Origin: Oikopleura dioica
Taxonomy: Eukaryota; Chordata; Appendicularia; Copelata; Oikopleuridae
Direction of reading: 5' to 3'
DNA: 64,000 bases
Assembly: GCA_907165135.1 (NCBI GenBank)
Contig: OU015566.1
Coordinates: 3,288,501 to 3,352,500 of the forward strand
In this document: positions 10,578-21,973 of the stretch, piece after piece
How the letters are laid out: each line of letters begins with the position of its first letter
Position numbering within the stretch: the first letter of the stretch is position 1
The notes under the pieces: generated by a model
Database searches by the model: none
The model's input: only the letters and a program-made list of their open reading frames with translations
What the model was told of the DNA's origin: nothing
Translations under genes and position numbers: made by a program

Positions 10578-13500
10578 TCAAACTTGATCGTCTTCATCTT
10601 GCAGCTCGTTATATTTTTGGCGGACGAAGTTCTTGAATAAAGAAATGAGCTCGAAAATCAGGCTTTCTTTCTCACCTGCCAGGGAGAGTAGCCAGCGAAA
10701 CAGTCGTCTTGGACCTTTTGCTCTTCACTTTCGCTATCCATGTATTTGTCCAGGCTTATAAACGTGTCTAAAGCCAAACCGGGTTATTCTAGAATTTATC
10801 CTCAATCTTCAAATTACCGATGAGTGGAGCAGCTTGCCCCTTTGCTCGCTTCAGGTGCTCGAGTCTGATTCCCTTCGCCAGTTCATTTGGATCTTCATTA
10901 ATCGCCGCTCCAAGTCGATCGAGAATTTCGTCCATTTTGTTTTCGAATTTGAAGTCTCCATCTTCTGCAGTGACGTCGCTGCTGATCCTGTCGATTTGCT
11001 CGTAATAGAATTGTTGCAAGTCGTACATCCTGAAAACTTTTGTCAAAACTATCTGGTCCGTGAAGAGTAAGCCCAAAATAGAAGCAAAAAACCTATTTAT
11101 GTAAGAAGAAAAGGTATAAATAAAGATCCCGAAGGTTAGAGAGAGCACAATGAACTGGGTTTCGCAAATTGTAAAGAGAAACTGAATCGGGATTGGAAAA
11201 GCTGCTGTTCATCTTTCGAGACCCTGACTCAGGCTCGCTACACAGATTGCCTAGCCTTGATGATGAAAGCGTTATCAATTAAAATAATCATTGGTTTCGG
11301 TTTATTTATTTGCTTGGGATTGCTGGGCTTTGTGCTGAAAAAGATATCCGGAAAGGATGAAATCGAAGAGATAGGAAACGCAAAAGATTTAGATTTCAAT
11401 TTTGATAATCTAACGAAGATTTACGATGTGAGAATCAACAATAAAGGTTTGGCTGACTTCTGGGCTGGGCAACCTGTGCAGAAAACATTGTCTCAAAAGA
11501 GGACAGATAGAAAAAGCGGCGGTTCATTACAGCAAAGCTGAAAAATTCAAATCCTGTCTCAGGTTCTCTACATAGGTTGCCGAGCACGGACTGGCAAATA
11601 TCGAGAAATGTCGAATGAGCGAGGAGCTTCTGAAATTTGTCAATAAAAATTTAGAGTATTTGGCGGAGCTCCTTCCTCTGCAATCATTGGAGAGTGCGGT
11701 ACAAATCTGCAAGGAAAAAGGCGGAAATCTTCCTTGGAATAGACTGTCATTCGAAATTCCGTATGAAGACGGGTATTGGGTCCTCCCAATAACCGAAGGT
11801 GAAGAAAAAAAGACTAATTTAAACGAGTTCAATTTGCTTGAAGCTTATGAAATCTATCAAAGGACGGGAGGGAGAGGAAATTGAATAAAAATAGAGGAAA
11901 CTAGATTTTTCAATGATATTTCTATCCTTTTTTAGATGGCAAACCGGCTTATTCGACTTTTTATCACTGAGCATCTTCCATTTCAATAATAAGGATGAAT
12001 CCTGTTTGATAATTTACTTCACCACTTGGATGAAGCAGCTTAATTCTCGACAGTTTCTTTGCGAAAACGATCTCTACGACAGCGAGTCACGGGTGAAGAT
12101 CTTTTTCGATGAGAAAATCGACTGTGAGCAGATGAATCTCAACGCGACTTTTTGGAAAGAAAACGACTTGTGGAATACTGATTATTTGGGAGAAAAATGG
12201 GTTCTCATAAATCGCCTTAAAAACCGAACGACCGGGTCACTTCCGAACCTAAGGACCTTTTCATACTTACGCTTTTTACCCTAGAAGGCAACCTGTAAAG
12301 AAAGCCTGACTCAGGGTTTACAAAACTGTGTGACACTCAAACAGGCTCACGAGCCAATGCGATCTATTAAATTTCAGCTAATTTAGCTAATAAAAGCTAA
12401 AATTATGAAAACTTAAAAGACGGGATATTGGATTCAAAACCGTTCCTCTTACAGAAGTAGAAAACATAACTGGTTTTCATTTCTGTGACCGAAACCAAAA
12501 TGCTCTAGCGATTTCGTGGATCCCTTACGAACAGCGATTTACTATGTCTTCCGCGAAAAAGGGGTGAGTTTTGTGAAAACTCTTGGATTTAAAATTTTTT
12601 TAGCCAAACTTTCTGCATTTACGATAAATAAAAAAAAATCTGCTGATATAAAACCCCCGAAAAACTTACGTAACGATTCCATCTCCGTCAAAGTCAAGAA
12701 TCCTGAACCAATATTCGATCGCTGTCGAGTGCGTTTTGTCTTCTTCCGACATGATGAACCAAATAAAGTCGCCAAAGTCGACCCCTTCGGTGTTATATCT
12801 ATTCGTCGCCTGGGCCATTCTACTGAAAACTTTCGGGTTGACTGTGTGTGACGAGTAGCGAGAAAGCTGGTTAAAAGTCAGCATTTGCGTTTGGCGCGTG
12901 TCCAGCTCGAACCATTCGCAGTACTGGACGTAGAAGTGCTCGTAGCTGAAGAAGTGCGGCTCGTTGTTGACGTCGTTGCCCGGCTCGAAGACGTAGTCGA
13001 GGGCAGAGAGGAAGTCCGTGCGTTTGATCATCTTGGCAGTGAGATTTCTACCCCAGCAGTGGGCGTTATAAGCTAAAAATGAACTCTATAAGGGGATCAG
13101 TCGAAGGCGGAACCAACCTAATCTTTCGATGACAGCTCTCGCGTAAGGATAATGAAAGCTGGGACTGTTCTTTAGATACGCAATGGTCGGTTGACAGTTG
13201 ATCAAATCGAAAATGAGATATTTCATTCCAGGAGAATCGATGTTGATGAGCTCGCCTCCCTCTACCAAGCGCGTGAAGAGAAGATACAGGTCCGTAATGT
13301 GTTCGATTTCTTGCCACAGAACTTCCAGATTGCGTTTTGGGACGTTTCCAATGTACAGTAACTTGAAAAAATGACTGTTAGGAGCGATTCTACCTTCAAA
13401 CTTGTACCTTGTCATTGAATAGCTGTACTCCCTGGTCTCGTTGAATCGACCAAGGGATCAAAATTCTCCAAGATTTCGGCAATTTGGCTCTTTCGCAAAA

Positions 13501-14094
13501 CAGCTCAAAATCGAGTAAGCTTCGCGAGGACTCCGGAAGATCTCGGCAAGGATCGAGCTTTTCTTCGCGCGGCATTCCAGTCGGAAAGTAGAATCTTGGA
13601 ATTCGCTCTTTCGGTTGTTTTGGCTTTTCAGTAACAGCGATCGAGCTTTTGGATCCCGTTGAGCCAGTGCTGTCGGCTCGGCGACCACGAGGACTGAAAA
13701 CTTTCTTTAGAAGGAGAAAAGTCGGTAAATGAGGGGATTATGAAATAGCTTGAATGAAGAGCCGCGTAGCAGCTTCTATGAACACTAAGCCGCGAAGCAG
13801 CTTCGCCAGAATAACTTCCAAAATAGCCGCTATTCACCTTGTTCCAGCAGAAGGCGGTCTAGGCGACAGTTTGACTTCTTCATATTCTTCATCAGAACTC
13901 GAACAGAAAGCATTTTTCTTCTTCTCATTCACGGTGGCCGTTCCTGTCGTATCCAAAGGGTTGATTCCACGAAGAGCGAGAGAATGAGCTTCTAGCAATT
14001 TTTCATAGACGCCGGGAGAATTCATAAATCGATGGAAAAGCTCATCGATTTTGAATTTAACGCGGACTTCTGGCCGTTTTTGGTGTTTTCCCAT
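10578..14094 (-). CDS. PPP2R3: protein phosphatase 2A regulatory subunit B'' (PR72 family)
   Basis: Calcium-responsive B'' subunit that directs PP2A to substrates. 515 residues (human PR72 has 529). Exons 13838-14094, 13408-13693, 13118-13361, 12670-13072, 10818-11029, 10676-10767, 10578-10631, all phases closing. Diagnostic stretches: IPRFYFPTGMP, FSYEHFYVQYCEWFELDT, SIEYWFR-like AIEYWFR, and the EF-hand DFDGDGIVTMYDLQQFYYEQ spanning a splice. The C-terminal exon ends as in the family (WQNFVRQKYNEL). The 1640-bp intron 11030-12669 is far longer than the others and holds a lectin-like locus on the opposite strand. It is head-to-head with AAAS and probably leads an operon with the OB-fold gene. 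Recognition is by motif. Confidence 0.93.
11257..12500 (+). CDS. C-type-lectin-like fragments nested in PPP2R3 intron, model unresolved
   Basis: Plus-strand protein-like pieces lie wholly inside a PPP2R3 intron: a membrane-anchor start at 11260 (MKALSIKIIIGFGLFICLGL), DFWAGQPVQ near 11455, ICKEKGGNLPWN near 11710, DGYWVLP near 11770 and WMKQLNSRQFLCEND near 12030. These resemble parts of a C-type lectin domain (WxxGQP and a late W...C). I could not join them in one frame. A degraded third copy of DGYW lies near 12425. Similar phrases (CCTGACTCAGG and CCTGTCTCAGG with flanking matches) recur at 11225, 11555 and 12305, which suggests local duplication. It may be a pseudogene cluster. Confidence 0.4.
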
Positions 14095-14445
14095 TTTCAC
14101 TCTTCAATTTTGCTATTTCGCGGCGTGTTAGTGAATTTTCCAGTAGGAACGAAGAATGGGATTCCCAAAATAAATTCAGATTCTAGTAAATTCAACTTTT
14201 CAAATGAAAAATTTCAGTTTTATTTTTCCAAAGAAATCGAGACTGAAATTCACTCGTTAATTCACTAATTTCAAGCAAAATTCGCTTTATCAGTAGAAAA
14301 CTTGAAAATTATCAAAAATTCCGATCTTCGGAGCGAGTAGGCGTCAAAAATCGTCTTCTCAGTGCTGATTGGCTGCGCGATTGCGCGTTGAGTTCAAGTC
14401 TGCGCGAAGAATTTCTCTCGAATTTTAGGACAGTAAAAAGAGAAA
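14095..14445. promoter_or_regulatory. head-to-head promoter region PPP2R3 / AAAS
   Basis: 351 bp between two divergent start codons. An inverted CCAAT box (GATTGG, about 14365) sits in GCTGATTGGCTGCGCGATTG, followed by CpG-containing GCGCGATTGCGCG. No TATA box is obvious. A shared bidirectional promoter is inferred. Confidence 0.5.
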
Positions 14446-16180
14446 ATGATCAGTCCAGGAGCAGAAGAGAGATGCTACTCCGAATCAAGAGGAAAGTTAA
14501 TATTCGCAGAAAAAGGAAGACCAGTTCATCAAATCGTTGAGAATCTCCCTCGACCAGCGACTCATGAACTTGAGGTATTTTCTGTCAAAGGGCTTCTTGA
14601 AAATAAATTGTAAAATTCTAGCGTCGAACACGAAACCCAGGCGGCGCAGATGACCAATTCCTCGAGAGCACGAGCGTCTGTCACGAAGAACTTTCCTTCG
14701 CGGAAAATATTGACCAGTTTTGGCAAAGCTTTGAAGCCGACGGACTCTACCCCGCGATCAAGGGCTTCATGTACTTCAATCCAGCTTCTCAGGAACTCAC
14801 CAGGCGATATTTGAAAGCAGCGAAAATGGCAAAAAATCTCGTCCCAGAGAAGATTCATTCTTATCTAACTGGAATCTTTCACAGCGAAATCGAGCACCGA
14901 GAAGTTCCAGGGCTTATCAGATGCATCGACTGGCATCCTCGTTTCTCAAAGGTAAAGAACTACGTTTTCAAGAGGGCTCGAAAAACTGACTCAAAACCTA
15001 GCTTCAGATGTACCCCGTCTAACCGGTTTTTAGGTAGCGATTGGTTTAAAAGACGACACAGTCAAAGTGTGGTACGAAGAGAACAAGCTCGTCGTCCCTC
15101 ATTTGAAGCACAAGCGCCAGCAGCAAATCCACACTCTCGCCTGGAAACCCGTCGTCGAAGAAGTCCTCGTCGTCGGCTGTCGAGACTGCGCGATAATCTG
15201 GACGATCGAGACGAATTCAATGTCGAATCGACCAGCTTCCGGCTGCGCTCAAGTGATTCCTTCTCCCGGCAGTCAGCCGATCCACTCGCTTTCTTGGGAC
15301 CCGTTCAGCTCGCTTCTGGCGCTGAGCTCGAAGAACGCGACTTTTGTCGAAATCTGGGACTCGGATCGAGAAGAACTCGTTCAACGACAAGTTGGAGCTT
15401 CGTGCGTTGCCTTCGTCGGATTTAGTAACTCGGGAGAGAAACTGGTCGTTTCAGGAAGCGATTCTATCGCTATTTTCAGGTAAAATTGAGTTCAATTTGC
15501 GACCGATAAACTGTTCTTTCAGCTGCGTAACCTGGACGAACGAAGGAACCTGGCGAAACTTGGAAGGCCCTGCTTTGAACGTCTGTTGGTCACATGACGA
15601 TCAAAAGATCATTTTCGCCATCAAAAACAAGGCAAGTACTCTATCCTTGTTTTCGATTTTTCACTCTCAATCTAGATCTTCATCGCGTCTTTCGAGGGAA
15701 TCATGGGCCCGGACGAAGAAGCTCGCGAAATCGAAGAGTTCGAAGGCGACGTCCTCCAAATGGCCTGGCATAATCAACGCCTCGCAGTTGCGGTTGAAGG
15801 GGTCAGCGATACGCTCTTGTACTCGACGCAGATTAACCAGTCGGGCTTGATGGACATCGAGCTCGTCGGACAACTCCCAGGCGCGGGTCACGCGATGTTT
15901 CTTCACATGAAGCCTGTTCCGGGGTCAGATACTGTTGCGCCAGGATCGCTGCTCTCGATTGTTCATGAAGATGGAGAGATTCAGAATATACCACTTTTCT
16001 ACAAGGTAAGCTCGAAATTACCAACCCTTCATTTCTATTCCTTCTATTTAGTCAACGAACTCTGCGATAAACGAACTGAACTCTTCGCACAACGAAACAT
16101 TGTCGACCAGCTTCGGCTTCACCACCGCCCTAGAATCAAACGCCTTCGAAATGAGTCAATTCAATTCCACTCGTCGCTAG
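14446..16180 (+). CDS. AAAS: aladin, WD-repeat nucleoporin
   Basis: Nuclear pore scaffold protein, 490 residues (human 546). Exons 14446-14574, 14622-14951, 15034-15479, 15523-15631, 15676-16005, 16052-16180; every phase closes. The WD-repeat core is recognisable: LAWKP, IIWTIETNSM, RPASGCAQVI, PIHSLSWDPF, EIWDSD and the C-terminal LLSIVHEDGEIQNIPL, in aladin order. The fourth intron (15632-15675) begins GCAAGT, a clean GC-AG intron. The N-terminal region before the propeller is short. RPL29 follows 165 bp downstream on the same strand. Confidence 0.92.
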
Positions 16181-16345
16181 AATTTTTCTTCCCTCAGTTC
16201 AAATTCACATTTTAGACCATTTTTTCACTGCTACACTTCACAACTCACATATTTTCTTGAAAAACAAACTGCCTTTATCATTTTTTGAAAAATCTTTTGT
16301 ATTCCAATATCTGAATTCAGAAATTTGACTTGAAAAGTATCGAAA

Positions 16346-16663
16346 ATGGCCAAGTCGAAGAACACTTCGCATCACAACCAGAACAAGAAGGCTCACCGAA
16401 ATGGAATTCCTCGACCACGAAAGAGCGTCTACAAGCAGATGTCTCTCAAGGGTGTGGATCCAAAGGTAAGGCTTCTTGATTTGTAACCAGGGCGGCTCTT
16501 TTTCTAGACTAGAAAGACTGTGCAGCTCGAAGCCGCAAGCGGCTATTCGAAGAATGAGCCCTTAGTTAATGTTTATCAGTTTCGTTTTATAACACCTTCA
16601 TTTTAGTTCGTGCGAAACATGCGATTCGCCAAGAAGGGAAACAAGCGAGTCTCAAAGGAATAA
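16346..16663 (+). CDS. RPL29: large ribosomal subunit protein eL29
   Basis: 58-residue basic ribosomal protein, the short form seen in many non-vertebrates. Exons 16346-16465 and 16607-16663, intron 141 bp GT-AG. N-terminus [20 protein letters not shown] and RFAKKGNKR are diagnostic. The stop codon TAA (16661-16663) overlaps the poly(A) hexamer AATAAA (16660-16665) and is the first codon of the 8-bp duplication made by the transposon inserted at 16669. Confidence 0.95.
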
Positions 16664-17623
16664 ATCTTTAGGCTTACCGGACTAAATTCAGCCCATTTTT
16701 CTAGCTTAGTTGAGGGGTCACATGATACAGTTTTAGAAAGCCCAGAAGCTGGGCATTCATTTGGGCACCGTATCAAGGGGTCAAAGTCATGCCCGTAAGG
16801 CAATTCTTGGGACATGAGGTTCCAAAATAGGCACTAGATCTCTTCTAACTATTTTTTCGAAGGCGGGCCGGCCTCGAGAACCGTCAAGACTCATATATTT
16901 AGAAAGCTCAGGCTCTGAGCTTTCAGTAGAGCCCCAGAAATCTTAGTGCAAAGTTGTTTTTGGCCACTTGGGGGTGCTAGAAGCTGGGTGAGAAACCGGA
17001 AATTCGGGTAAACTCTGATTAAGAGTTCTTAACCGGGAGGTCAATTGCGTGGCTTGGCCGCAATTCATCTTCCATTTCAATTTTTATTTGATTTCTCGTC
17101 GAAAAATACCCATATTGTCATGTTTCAGAAGATTTCTAGAGTTAAACCGCGATCAACCACCCGGTTGACCACCCGGTCTGTCTGCGGTTTCCTAGTTTTT
17201 ATAGCCTCAATTATTGTAAATATATGTTTTATAAACAAAATAAAAGAGTTTAGAGCTCTAAAACCGAGTTTTCCAGAACTTCCGGTTTCAACTAATGAAC
17301 TTCTAGCGCCCCTAGGTGGCCAAAGACGGCTTTGCACTAAGATTTCTGCGGCTCTACTGAAAGCTCAGAGCCTGAGCTTTCTAAATATATGAGTCTTGAC
17401 GGCTCTCGAGGCCGGCCCGCTTTCGAAAAAATAGTTAGAAGAGTTCTTGTGCCGATTTTGGAACTTCAGGTCCAATAAATTGCCTTGAGGGCATGACCAA
17501 GACCCCTTGATATGGTGCCCAAATGAAAGCCCAGCTTCTGGGCTTTCTAAAACTGCATCATATGACCCCTCAACTTAATTAGAAAAATGGGCCGAAATTT
17601 AGTCCGGTAAGCCTATAAATCTT
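16661..17623. mobile_element. foldback transposon copy 1, long inverted repeats
   Basis: Element 16669-17615, inverted arms of roughly 300 bp beginning TAGGCTTACCGGACTAAAT and ending with the complement. TAAATCTT (8 bp) is duplicated at 16661-16668 and 17616-17623. The arms include AGAAAGCTCAGGCTCTGAGC, itself near-palindromic. The short internal region codes for no clear protein. A second family member is at 33402-34111. Confidence 0.9.
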
Positions 17624-17943
17624 TCTTTCTTTGAAACAGAATGTCTGTCTGTGTACTTTGGCACTTGAAAGACCGTTCTCTCCGGCTGTGAAATAAACTC
17701 ATTTTCCGCCGATGATACAAGTTGTTTCTCTTTCATTTTATTACAGAATTCTATTCCGGAAATTTTCTCATGGCATAAATTTTTAACTTGAAGCTATCAT
17801 TCAATCTTCGTTTCAGTTTCACAGTTCGTCTTTGCTTTTTCTCTTCACTTCGCGGTCTTTTCTGTCGTCTCTTCCGTGTCTGTCCCCGCTTGATTTGCAT
17901 CTTATTTTGTCTTTGTATTCAATAGGCGCATATCCTTAAAATT
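17624..17943. other. displaced RPL29 3' UTR and convergent spacer
   Basis: AATAAA at about 17692 is probably the original downstream poly(A) signal of RPL29, pushed away by the insertion. The remainder is the 3' flank of the CRELD gene. No gene seen. Confidence 0.4.
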
Positions 17944-18916
17944 TTAAGCTTCCATGCGATTCCCTTCTCTACCTTTGGAACAGACTTTGCAGTCAGCGTC
18001 AGTGGGACCAGAGCATTCTTCACAGGCTTTGTCGCAAGCTTCGCAGTCGAGATTTTTGTTGATGAAATGGTCGGCAGCGCAATGATGGCAGAAAGCTCCA
18101 GTGTAGCCTGTTCAGCTTTTCAAAAGAGCTCTTCGACAAAAAAGGCCCCAAAGGACAAATGTCGAATATTTTTTCTTTTGAAAGTTTCCTGTATTGCACT
18201 CACAAACTCCAAGCCCTTGTTTATCTCCTCCTCCGAGACATTTTCCCTGGTTGCTGCAAACTTCCCCCTTCTTATTCGTTGGGCATTTTCGCTCGCATCT
18301 ACTCCCGAATTTGGTCTTATCAGAGCAGCAGTACTTCATTTCTTTCACGCAGAATTCTTCCCTCAAACTAAAAAGAAGCAATTCAAAGGTGAAAATTGAG
18401 TAGAACAAACTCAGATTTTCGTTCTTCTGGCTCCGAATAAAACCATTCTTCAATCCACTCTTCTTCCTGCTCCAAGAGATTATGACAGCCAGTGTTTTTG
18501 CCGGCTTTTTCGATGTCTAAGAAAGGGTTCAAAGGAGTCCGAAAGCCCGATTTGCTTACCCATACTATTGAGGTTGATGTTGCCATATCCTCCTCCACAA
18601 GCGTTCTCTAGAATCTCCAAAAGCCTACAATTGAAAAAGTCATTGATGTTGGGGTTGAAAAACGTACCGGCTTTCGCTAGAAATCCAATTGATATTCCTC
18701 TTCTTTAATTTCGCCTCTTCCCACTGCGTATTTCCGCCGCCAAAGTTCTGCTTGTAAGTTTCTTTCATTTGAAAATTGACGCCATCGACTAATTGTTCAC
18801 AGCTCCCGCATTTTGTTCTTTTATCCCCAGCTCCGAATGCTTTTCAAACAACAGTTTTTTAATTGAATTTTTTTCTTCCTACCTGTGGACGAAAGAGCAC
18901 AAAGAAAAAGCTTCAT
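17944..18916 (-). CDS. CRELD: CRELD family Cys-rich EGF-like protein
   Basis: ER/secretory Cys-rich protein, 239 residues. Exons 18893-or-18883 to 18916 (18883-18916), 18668-18839, 18560-18624, 18411-18516, 18189-18367, 17944-18107; phases close. Signal MKLFLCALSS, then CGSC, NFGGGNTQWEE, LLEILENACGGG, EFCVKEMKYCC, and an EGF-like GLGVCECNTGYTGAFCHHC before a C-x2-C furin-like repeat: the CRELD order. The last intron (18108-18188) keeps the EGF motif only as GA-AG; a GTGAGT inside the exon would delete two conserved cysteines. Shorter than human CRELD1/2, lacking the last EGF repeats. No KDEL-like tail. Confidence 0.85.
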
Positions 18917-19104
18917 TTTCTCTGAATACGAAAATCCAGAGAAAAAATGAAGTTCAATACAACCCGCGGCGGAGCATGACGCAGCGTTTTCGTCTTTTGA
19001 CTACGTCATGTTCCAACGCAACACTTATTTGAGCGGTAATAAATTCCAGTTTTCTGTTCGTTTTTTGTACATTTTTATTATTTACAAAATGACAGTATTC
19101 TTTT

Positions 19105-21973
19105 TCAGTCTTCACTGGTTTTGAACTCAAGGGGCATTGTTCGTAGCACAAAATCGGCACCTTTGTTCTCCAAAAAGACGCTCATCAGATTCGCGGTTTT
19201 CGGAACAGATCTTTCTTCCAGTAAGTTTCCTTCAGAGACATTTTGAAAAAGGGTTTAAATATGCGTCTTACCTTCGCGTTCAAGAAACAATGAATTTTTA
19301 CTGTGACGACCGAGTACAGTTCGCATCATGTCCTTCACTACTGTAGCTTCATCGAAAGAATACGGCACTAGAATTCGGTTTTTTAAGATGGCCATTTGAG
19401 CAGGCTTACCTGTTTTATACTGAATTCTTCTCTCATCCTCAATATTCAACATTATCGTCCTGTGGCTCATGTTCTCCCCACCAGCCACAGGAGCAATGAA
19501 CTTGTTCGACTCCGAAATGAGTTTCTGAATCGAATGCTCTGAAAACTCCTTTTGCTTTTTCCAAGGGAGGAGGCTCTTCCAGAGGCCGCGGGAAGGGATT
19601 CTGTTTTTGTCCATTTCCATCTTGTATTTTCGCAGTTGATTGACGATCGATTTGGGGACCAAAGTGATGATCTCGTGGTATTCGACCATGATTTCCAGGG
19701 CGAGAATGAGCGAGTCCATTTTTGCTTGCATCGATGCTATTTGAGAGGCACTTGCTGAAGAAAATTCGATGATGAAAAGGAAGTAGGCTATTTCAATTTA
19801 CTTTTTTGATGCTTTGAATGTTTCTCAACAAAAAGGGTCGGCGCGAAGCAAATTCCGATGTTCTTCGCAGACATTTTGTTTTCCTCGTCATTTTCGGATA
19901 TTCTCTTGAAGAGTCGTAGAAGCTTTCGGAGAATGTACTGATTTGTCGTAGGAAGCGTGAGGAAAAGCATATTCAGGAGCTCGAGCTGAAAGTCATTGTT
20001 ATTGAAAATAATACAAAAAGTAACTCAAAACCACCTTAGTTCAGATTTTCATTGAACTTCACTGAGATGCTCATTCGAGAGATTTGAAAATGACTACTTT
20101 AGAAGATCTTGTCGAAGGCTTTCGGGACTATGCGCCAGAGTTAGTAAAATAAGTGCGATTTAATTGACAAAAGGTTTTTTATTGAAAATTCTATCGGATT
20201 TCCAGTCCTGCACTATTTTACTAGCTCTGATCTGCTTCGAAGCTGATAGATGACAATGACTACTTTTTGTCCGTTGCAATCCCTGTTGGATTTATTGCAT
20301 TAGGGATCTGCATTTCTGTCTATCTTGCACAAAAAATTAATGTAAAAGATCGCAGTGAGAATATTTTCCTCAGAAAAAATTAAGGCCGCGAAGAAAAAAG
20401 TAAGCCCAGAAGCGAATGGACGTTCATCTGGTCAGAACAGCCTTCGCATCGTTCGAGTTGTGCGATACTTACCATTTCATCCTGCATTCCTAGCTTTTCT
20501 TATGGCGGCTGAGAAAGAAAAAACCGAGCAGAAAGAAGAATCTGAGGGGGAAGATGCTAATTTGATTGATGCTTAATCTGTTTTTGCAAATGAATTTTTG
20601 AGAAACTGATTGATAGCTTCGACATTTTTGATCATTCAATAAACTTACTTGACTCTGAAGATCTTTTAATTTCGCAACGGCTTCAAATCCAGGCGAAAAG
20701 CTCTTGATGCACAGTGGTTCGGGAAACGAAGCGAGGATCTCTTTTAGTAATCCGCCTTTGATGAGCGGATTTCTGAACGCTTCTTCGTCCAAAATCTCCC
20801 TAGAGAAAAAAAACTACTGTAAACGAAAAAGAAAAAGAAGAAGCAAAACCTCACTTCAATGTCGAAATACGCGCGATCTTCTCTGTACAAATGAACTAAT
20901 TTTTCTTTTACATCGACAATCGTCTTTTTCGACGGACAGGTTCTGAAGATTCCAGGAGTAGCGGCCATTTCCTCCGTATTTCTGAGGAAATCATGAATTT
21001 TTGATCAAAAAAAATGAGAAATTCTTTCGATCCAATTAGCCGATATTTTATACTCACTTGCATAGAAGGTCAATGAGGAGCGGAACTTGACGCCAGGGAG
21101 CGCCTAATTTGTGCCGATCGACATTTAAGAGGGTATCTTGGTCAATTTCGAAGAGGTCACCTTCTGTCGAAACAGCCGTCTTCTTTGGTATTTTGAGCTG
21201 TCTTTCACGCAAGGATCGTAGAATGGCATCTGCGTGCAAAATGCAAGCAGTCTGAAGAAACCCTATTTCTGGTTCAAAATCCATTAATGAGTACCTGCAC
21301 AAATTCCATATCCCGCTCCCCGAGGTCCGAAAAGCTCACATTTCCCGTCCGCGGCGGTATGACAATGGCAGTTGCCCATTTTCTCGTTGTTTCTTGCTCA
21401 AATCGAAGTTGATGTCGGCAATTTTGCGTTTCTTCCGGAACCGTTTCATGAAGCTTGGTTGGCAAACTTGAGGATTTTTCGGAATCGGACTCGATTTGTT
21501 GATTTTCTGTCCAAGCAGTTGGCAGGGTCGAGCGCTTGTTTCGTTTTGTTCTCTTAAACATTTCGTCAAATTCATCATCTCATCGTCAACAAAGATAAGG
21601 TCAGCAGCATCAATGAATTCTAGAGACTCAAAATGCGAAATAAATTCATCAAACTTCATTTTTCTTATGGATTTTTTTTTATCCTAAACTTACATCATAT
21701 TCTGCCTGTATCCTCCTTGTCAAGCTGTATCGCTGATTCCTCGTCAGGGTCCGTAAAAAGCTCTTATCTTCGCCCAGCCTTATCAGCGAATCCTGCTCTT
21801 CATCTGAAGCAAATATTTACCCGAAGCTACTGTAGTTCGATATGAAATCGTGCTACTTTCGTTCGGCCTGATAAATTTGCCATAGAAACAAAAAGAAAAG
21901 GCCAAAACAATCCAAAATTAAAAAATTCAAATTTCAAATTTTCGGAATTTTTACCTGAGTTTTCTTTTTCCAT
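19105..21973 (-). CDS. RhoGAP-domain protein, ARHGAP19-like
   Basis: GTPase-activating protein for Rho-family GTPases. Arginine finger in TPGIFRTCPSK; later GAP motifs in GGLLKEILASFPEPL and NKMSAKNIGICFAPTLF. Exons 21955-21973, 21694-21803, 21295-21653 (contains one unresolved intron of 59 or 71 bp), 21058-21251, 20855-20981, 20649-20795, 19802-19985, 19410-19754, 19272-19367, 19105-19214. All other phases close. The spacing of GAP motifs resembles ARHGAP19, but this is judged by eye. The 663-bp intron 19986-20648 contains plus-strand coding signal. Confidence 0.8.
20090..20576 (+). CDS. possible small membrane protein nested in RhoGAP intron
   Basis: ATG at 20090 opens MTTLEDLVEGFRDYAPE; a later piece DDNDYFLSVAIPVGFIALG is a clear transmembrane helix ending in a basic stretch; the last piece is an acidic tail (EKEKTEQKEESEGEDANLID) with a stop at 20574-20576. 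Joining needs three short introns and I could not fix the middle one, so the exact protein is unknown. All pieces lie between 19986 and 20648, the minus-strand intron. Confidence 0.45.

Noticed and set aside
10789-11148. Stand-alone minus-strand gene with hydrophobic start
   Set aside because: The exon begins at 11029 and continues the PPP2R3 EF-hand; the hydrophobic part is intron.
13086-13415. Separate small gene starting MTRYKFEGRIAP
   Set aside because: Those residues are intron; the true upstream exon (IPRFYFPTGMP) joins at 13408 as part of PPP2R3.
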